Below, piece after piece: positions 44,324 through 46,953 of a stretch of 46,953 nucleotides of DNA (position 1 is its first letter; each line of letters starts with the position of its first letter). Source of the DNA: Nitrospinota bacterium. Lineage in GTDB: Bacteria > Nitrospinota_A > UBA7883 > JACRLM01. The notes beneath the pieces were generated by a model. That model was not told where the DNA came from and ran no database searches. It worked only from the letters and a program-made list of their open reading frames with translations. The position numbers and the translations under genes were made by a program. The stretch covers positions 1 through 46,953 of the forward strand of contig JACRLM010000072.1 in assembly GCA_016235255.1 (NCBI GenBank). The letters are read 5' to 3'.

Positions 44324-45349
44324 ATGACGCATGGCGTTAAAGATGGCGATTTGCCCTCCGATAAGCTTATTAGACATCACAGTCCGGGGGCAATTATGGA
44401 CGGCGTTTCGGCCATGCCGGGGAATTTCAACGCGGCGTTTTCCTTTAAACGGTCAATATCCGCGTTGTGGGCTTATTCACAAGGCGATAACGGCAAGATA
44501 TCCAAGGATTTGGGGAGCGATGCGGCCATCGTGAACATTCAGGGTGGCGCGGCCCAATCCGGTGATACGGAAATCAAGGACAGCAAGGACACCGACCTTG
44601 AGCTTTTGAAAAAAACCTTCGGAATCAAAGACGCAGGCGATGATCTTTCCGCCAAATTCGCGCAGGGGGGGCAGGAAAGTGGCGGAGGCGCCGAAAAAAC
44701 CGTTAATACGGGAAAGGACGCGGGGGAATCCGGCGATGCGCCTCCGCCGTCAACCGGCGGGGCGATTCAATTCCAGGCGCAGGTGAGTGTTGAGGTGTCC
44801 GGCAGCTTCTCCATCTCCACAGTCCAGCAGACGCAGCAATCCGATCCCCTTGCGCTGGACCTGACCGGCGAAGGAATCAGGACTACCGGCGTGGAGGGCG
44901 GGGCGCAATTCGACATCAACGCCGACGGCGTGATGGACAGGACAAGCTATGCAACCGGAGGAACGGCGTTCCTCGCCATGGACAAAAACGGGGATGGGAC
45001 GATAAACAACGGCTCCGAACTTTTTGGCGACCAGAACGGAGCGGCCAACGGCTTTGAGGAACTGGCGCGTTACGACCAGAATGGCGACGGCTGGATTGAT
45101 CCAAAAGACCAGGTTTACTCCAGCCTGCGGCTGGCGGCAGGCGGGGGGGCGGACCGGTTTTCCGTCGCCAACATGAAAACTTTGGAGCAGGCGGGAGTTG
45201 CGGCCATAGGGTTACGTTACGCGCAAACAGCCGCCTCGGCCACATCCAGCGGCGATTCCATAGCTCAAACCGGAACGTTCATAAGATCGGACGGTTCACA
45301 GGGAATGGCCGGGGATTTAATGCTAAACAAAGTTTCATTAACAGCTTAA
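44324..45349 (+). CDS. EF-hand-like calcium-binding protein
   Basis: A 341-aa protein of unknown function. Residues about 185-290 match a domain seen in RTX/hemolysin-type proteins: DPLALDLTGEGI, FDINADGVMDRT, FLAMDKNGDGTINNGSELFGDQNGAANGFEELARYDQNGDGWID. Each DxNxDG loop can bind calcium like an EF-hand. The N-terminal half is Gly/Asp/Ser-rich and low in complexity. No signal peptide or lipobox is seen. The start at 44324 has no ribosome site; ATG 44396 with GGGGGC upstream is an alternative. It is divergent from rpsF. Similar proteins are often secreted by non-classical routes. Confidence 0.7.
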   Translation: MTHGVKDGDLPSDKLIRHHSPGAIMDGVSAMPGNFNAAFSFKRSISALWAYSQGDNGKISKDLGSDAAIVNIQGGAAQSGDTEIKDSKDTDLELLKKTFGIKDAGDDLSAKFAQGGQESGGGAEKTVNTGKDAGESGDAPPPSTGGAIQFQAQVSVEVSGSFSISTVQQTQQSDPLALDLTGEGIRTTGVEGGAQFDINADGVMDRTSYATGGTAFLAMDKNGDGTINNGSELFGDQNGAANGFEELARYDQNGDGWIDPKDQVYSSLRLAAGGGADRFSVANMKTLEQAGVAAIGLRYAQTAASATSSGDSIAQTGTFIRSDGSQGMAGDLMLNKVSLTA

Positions 45350-45649
45350 GGGTTTGTTATTTTAAGTCTTTCATGCATGTGGAATCTTTCCGCCCCGAAA
45401 AAAATTCCTCGTGGTGTTGTGGCAATTTCCGTCAAACATGCGTTGCAATAAACAACACGGCTTTTGTCCAAATTCGGGAATTCACAAAAAAACATGTTTA
45501 TGAGAGCGGCGCCAATATTGCTGACTCGATATTGAGGATACGTCAAAAAGGTGTGTCCGGTTTGGTGGGGGTTTTTAGTGGTGGAAAAAGAGCGTTTGGC
45601 TCTTATTTCATCACCAATTCGATTATGACAGAGAGCGGGAGGTGGCTAT
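45350..45649. other. Intergenic region before the truncated kinase
   Basis: 300 bases without a convincing gene. They are more AT-rich than the neighbours. A 96-codon frame (45373-45663) lacks a ribosome site and family features, and it overlaps the kinase start. The kinase ribosome site GGGAGG lies at the right end (about 45637-45642). Confidence 0.5.
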
Positions 45650-46858
45650 ATGGGGTGGTTTGAGCCGTTCTGTCAAAATGGGGATCCTTATAAATTCAAG
45701 TTCAAGATGTTAAACGGAGAATTCGCCGGGGCAACGCAGACTAACGCTTCTTCCGCGGCGGCGGGGCGTTCAAATTGGCTTGGCCATTCACCCATGCTTC
45801 ACAACCCGGGCGTAAAACAGTCGCTCAAAAAACTCGGCATGCGCTACGCCAAACTCCGGAGGATTGTGGACGGGGTGGGAGTGATGGTGGCGGAGCTGGA
45901 CTTTGGCGGTGTGATAAGGTTTGTCACTCCATCGGCGCGCAAGGTGATCGGATTTGCGCCGGGGGACATTGTGGGAAGCCATATTTCAAGGTTCATCCAC
46001 CGGGAAGATCTGGACGAATTTGAAAGATTGCTGGCCCCATGGACAGTGTATGAAAATGAGACGGTCCAGGCGCGATTCCGGTTCCTTCACGCCGACGATT
46101 CGTGGCGGTGGCTTTCGATTGCCGGCTGCGAACCGGCGCAAAGGCCGGAAATCAGCGGCGTGATAATAACTTTCCATGACGTCACCTCCGGGAAGTTCGC
46201 GGAGGACGGACTGGCCAAGGCCAAGGAGGAGTCTGAACGGAATGTGGCGATCCGGACAAAGTTCATGTCCATCATGGCGCATGACCTGAGGTCGCCGCTG
46301 ACCGCCATATACGGCCTTTTAAAGCTGCTGGGCGCCAAGCCTGATGGAGTTGGATGCCTCGAAAAAAGGGAGGAGATCATTGAGCGGATATTGAACAGCG
46401 TCCAGCAGATGCTCAACCTGACCGACGACATCCTGTCTATCAACCGTTTTGTGAAAGGCAAGTTTGAGCCGAGGTTTGCGCCGGTGAATTGCGCCGAGTC
46501 GGTGGGCGGCGTGATCGCCCGCCTGAAAAACCTGGCGGACATAAAGGGGATCCAAGTCGCCGCCCGCCTTGATCCGGGATTGTGGCTTCTGGCGGACAGG
46601 CCGCTTTTCGAAGAGGCCGTCGGCAACCTTGTCACCAACGCCATAAAGTTCAGCGGGGAAGGGGACAGGGTGGAGATATTCGATCCGCCAGCAAGGGCGG
46701 GAGTGATCGCCGTGAAGGACACGGGGGCCGGCATTGATCCGCAGTTGATAAACGATCTTTTCAAGGAAGATGTGAAGACAAGCACCAATGGAACCGCCGG
46801 TGAGCGGGGCACAGTGGACTGCACCCCTGAGACTGGAGGGTTTTTGACACGGAATTAG
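45650..46858 (+). pseudogene. PAS sensor histidine kinase truncated by an IS
   Basis: A soluble histidine kinase with a PAS domain (about 68-182, ending VIITFHDVTS) and HisKA with MAHDLRSPLTAIYGLLKLL, His211. The start of HATPase_c shows an N box (NLVTNAIKFSG) and G1 (DTGAGID). Residue 388 is the last native one: the sequence AGERGT should continue into the G2 box GTGLGL, but the IS begins inside the next codon (46815). The rest (VDCTPETGGFLTRN) is IS-encoded read-through to a stop at 46858. The lost G2 box should abolish ATP binding. GGGAGG stands 7 nt before the ATG. The missing C terminus probably lies beyond the IS. Confidence 0.9.
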
Positions 46859-46953
46859 TGTACCTGTCCGATAATGGGGGAATCCCCGGAAAGGAATCGG
46901 ACAGATGAAGAAGCAATATCGGCGTTACGACGAGGAGTTCAAGCGCGATCTTG
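46815..46953 (+). mobile_element. Left end of an IS3-family insertion sequence
   Basis: The element begins with TGGACTGCACCCC at 46815, an IS3-family type terminus, exactly where the kinase reading frame is lost. An OrfA start follows 90 nt inside. The element leaves the window, so its right end, inverted repeat and target duplication cannot be seen. Confidence 0.8.
46905..46953 (+). CDS. IS3-family transposase OrfA, partial
   Basis: The first 16 codons, MKKQYRRYDEEFKRDL, match the typical start of the OrfA helix-turn-helix protein of IS3-family elements (RRYDEEFK...). GGAAAGGA stands about 9 nt before the ATG. Normally OrfB follows by a -1 frameshift. The gene runs off the window. Confidence 0.8.
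   Translation, partial: MKKQYRRYDEEFKRDL

Noticed and set aside
45373..45663. 96-codon frame before the kinase
   Set aside because: No ribosome site and no recognisable features; it overlaps the kinase start.

Overview
The window reads as a GC-rich chromosomal core segment of a Gram-negative, respiring bacterium. Gram-negative traits are two lipoproteins with clear lipoboxes, system I cytochrome c maturation genes (CcmE, CcmF), a heptose-type GHMP sugar kinase and a 14-subunit-style respiratory complex I locus. The gene order (scpA-scpB-rluB; rplU-rpmA-obgE; rpsF-ssb-rpsR-DUF2232-rplI) and an SfrAB-like electron-input module suggest a Desulfobacterota/Nitrospinota-like lineage. That placement is inference, because no marker here fixes the taxon. 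Both window edges look mobile or foreign. The left 400 bases are AT-rich with a partial gene leaving the window, and the right end is the start of an IS3-family element. LAYOUT: 1-413 AT-rich edge; purL (-); an SGNH-hydrolase-like membrane protein (+); a TauE/SafE permease broken by one homopolymer frameshift (-); a TM2-like small membrane protein; amt with a candidate sigma-54 promoter, followed by a strongly structured 3' region and a terminator; a lipoprotein; tRNA-Leu(CAG) (-); scpA-scpB-rluB-GHMP kinase-macro domain protein as one tight (+) run; a GAF/PAS histidine kinase (-); ccmE-ccmF (-); a class III nucleotide cyclase (+); rplU-rpmA-terminator-obgE (+). From 21003 to 35924 lies one long respiratory operon: an SfrB-like NuoF/GltD fusion, nuoG, then nuoA-B-C-D-H-I-J-K-L-M-N. 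After it come a metzincin-like lipoprotein, a HEAT-repeat protein, a MobA-like nucleotidyltransferase coupled to a Zn-dependent phospholipase C-like protein, then (-) a TPR protein, a cyclic-nucleotide-binding protein and the ribosomal operon rpsF-ssb-rpsR-DUF2232-rplI with its promoter and terminator. The window ends with an EF-hand-like calcium-binding protein and a PAS histidine kinase cut by the IS. HOW THE GENES WORK TOGETHER: the main functional unit is complex I. The membrane arm (A,H,J,K,L,M,N) and connecting arm (B,C,D,I) look normal. There is no nuoE and no full NuoF with an FMN/NADH fold. In their place a fusion protein carries the NuoF N3-type Fe-S domain followed by a GltD-type flavoprotein with an NADPH-type YRR motif. 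NuoG carries an extra ferredoxin-like cluster. The simplest reading is a complex I fed by an SfrAB-like NADPH dehydrogenase rather than by NuoEFG. This is the most interesting system in the window. Other points worth a look: a leaderless-type purL promoter, a scpB/rluB overlap built of 9-bp repeats read in two frames, CcmE with CxxxY instead of HxxxY, and the IS insertion exactly inside the G2 box of a histidine kinase.
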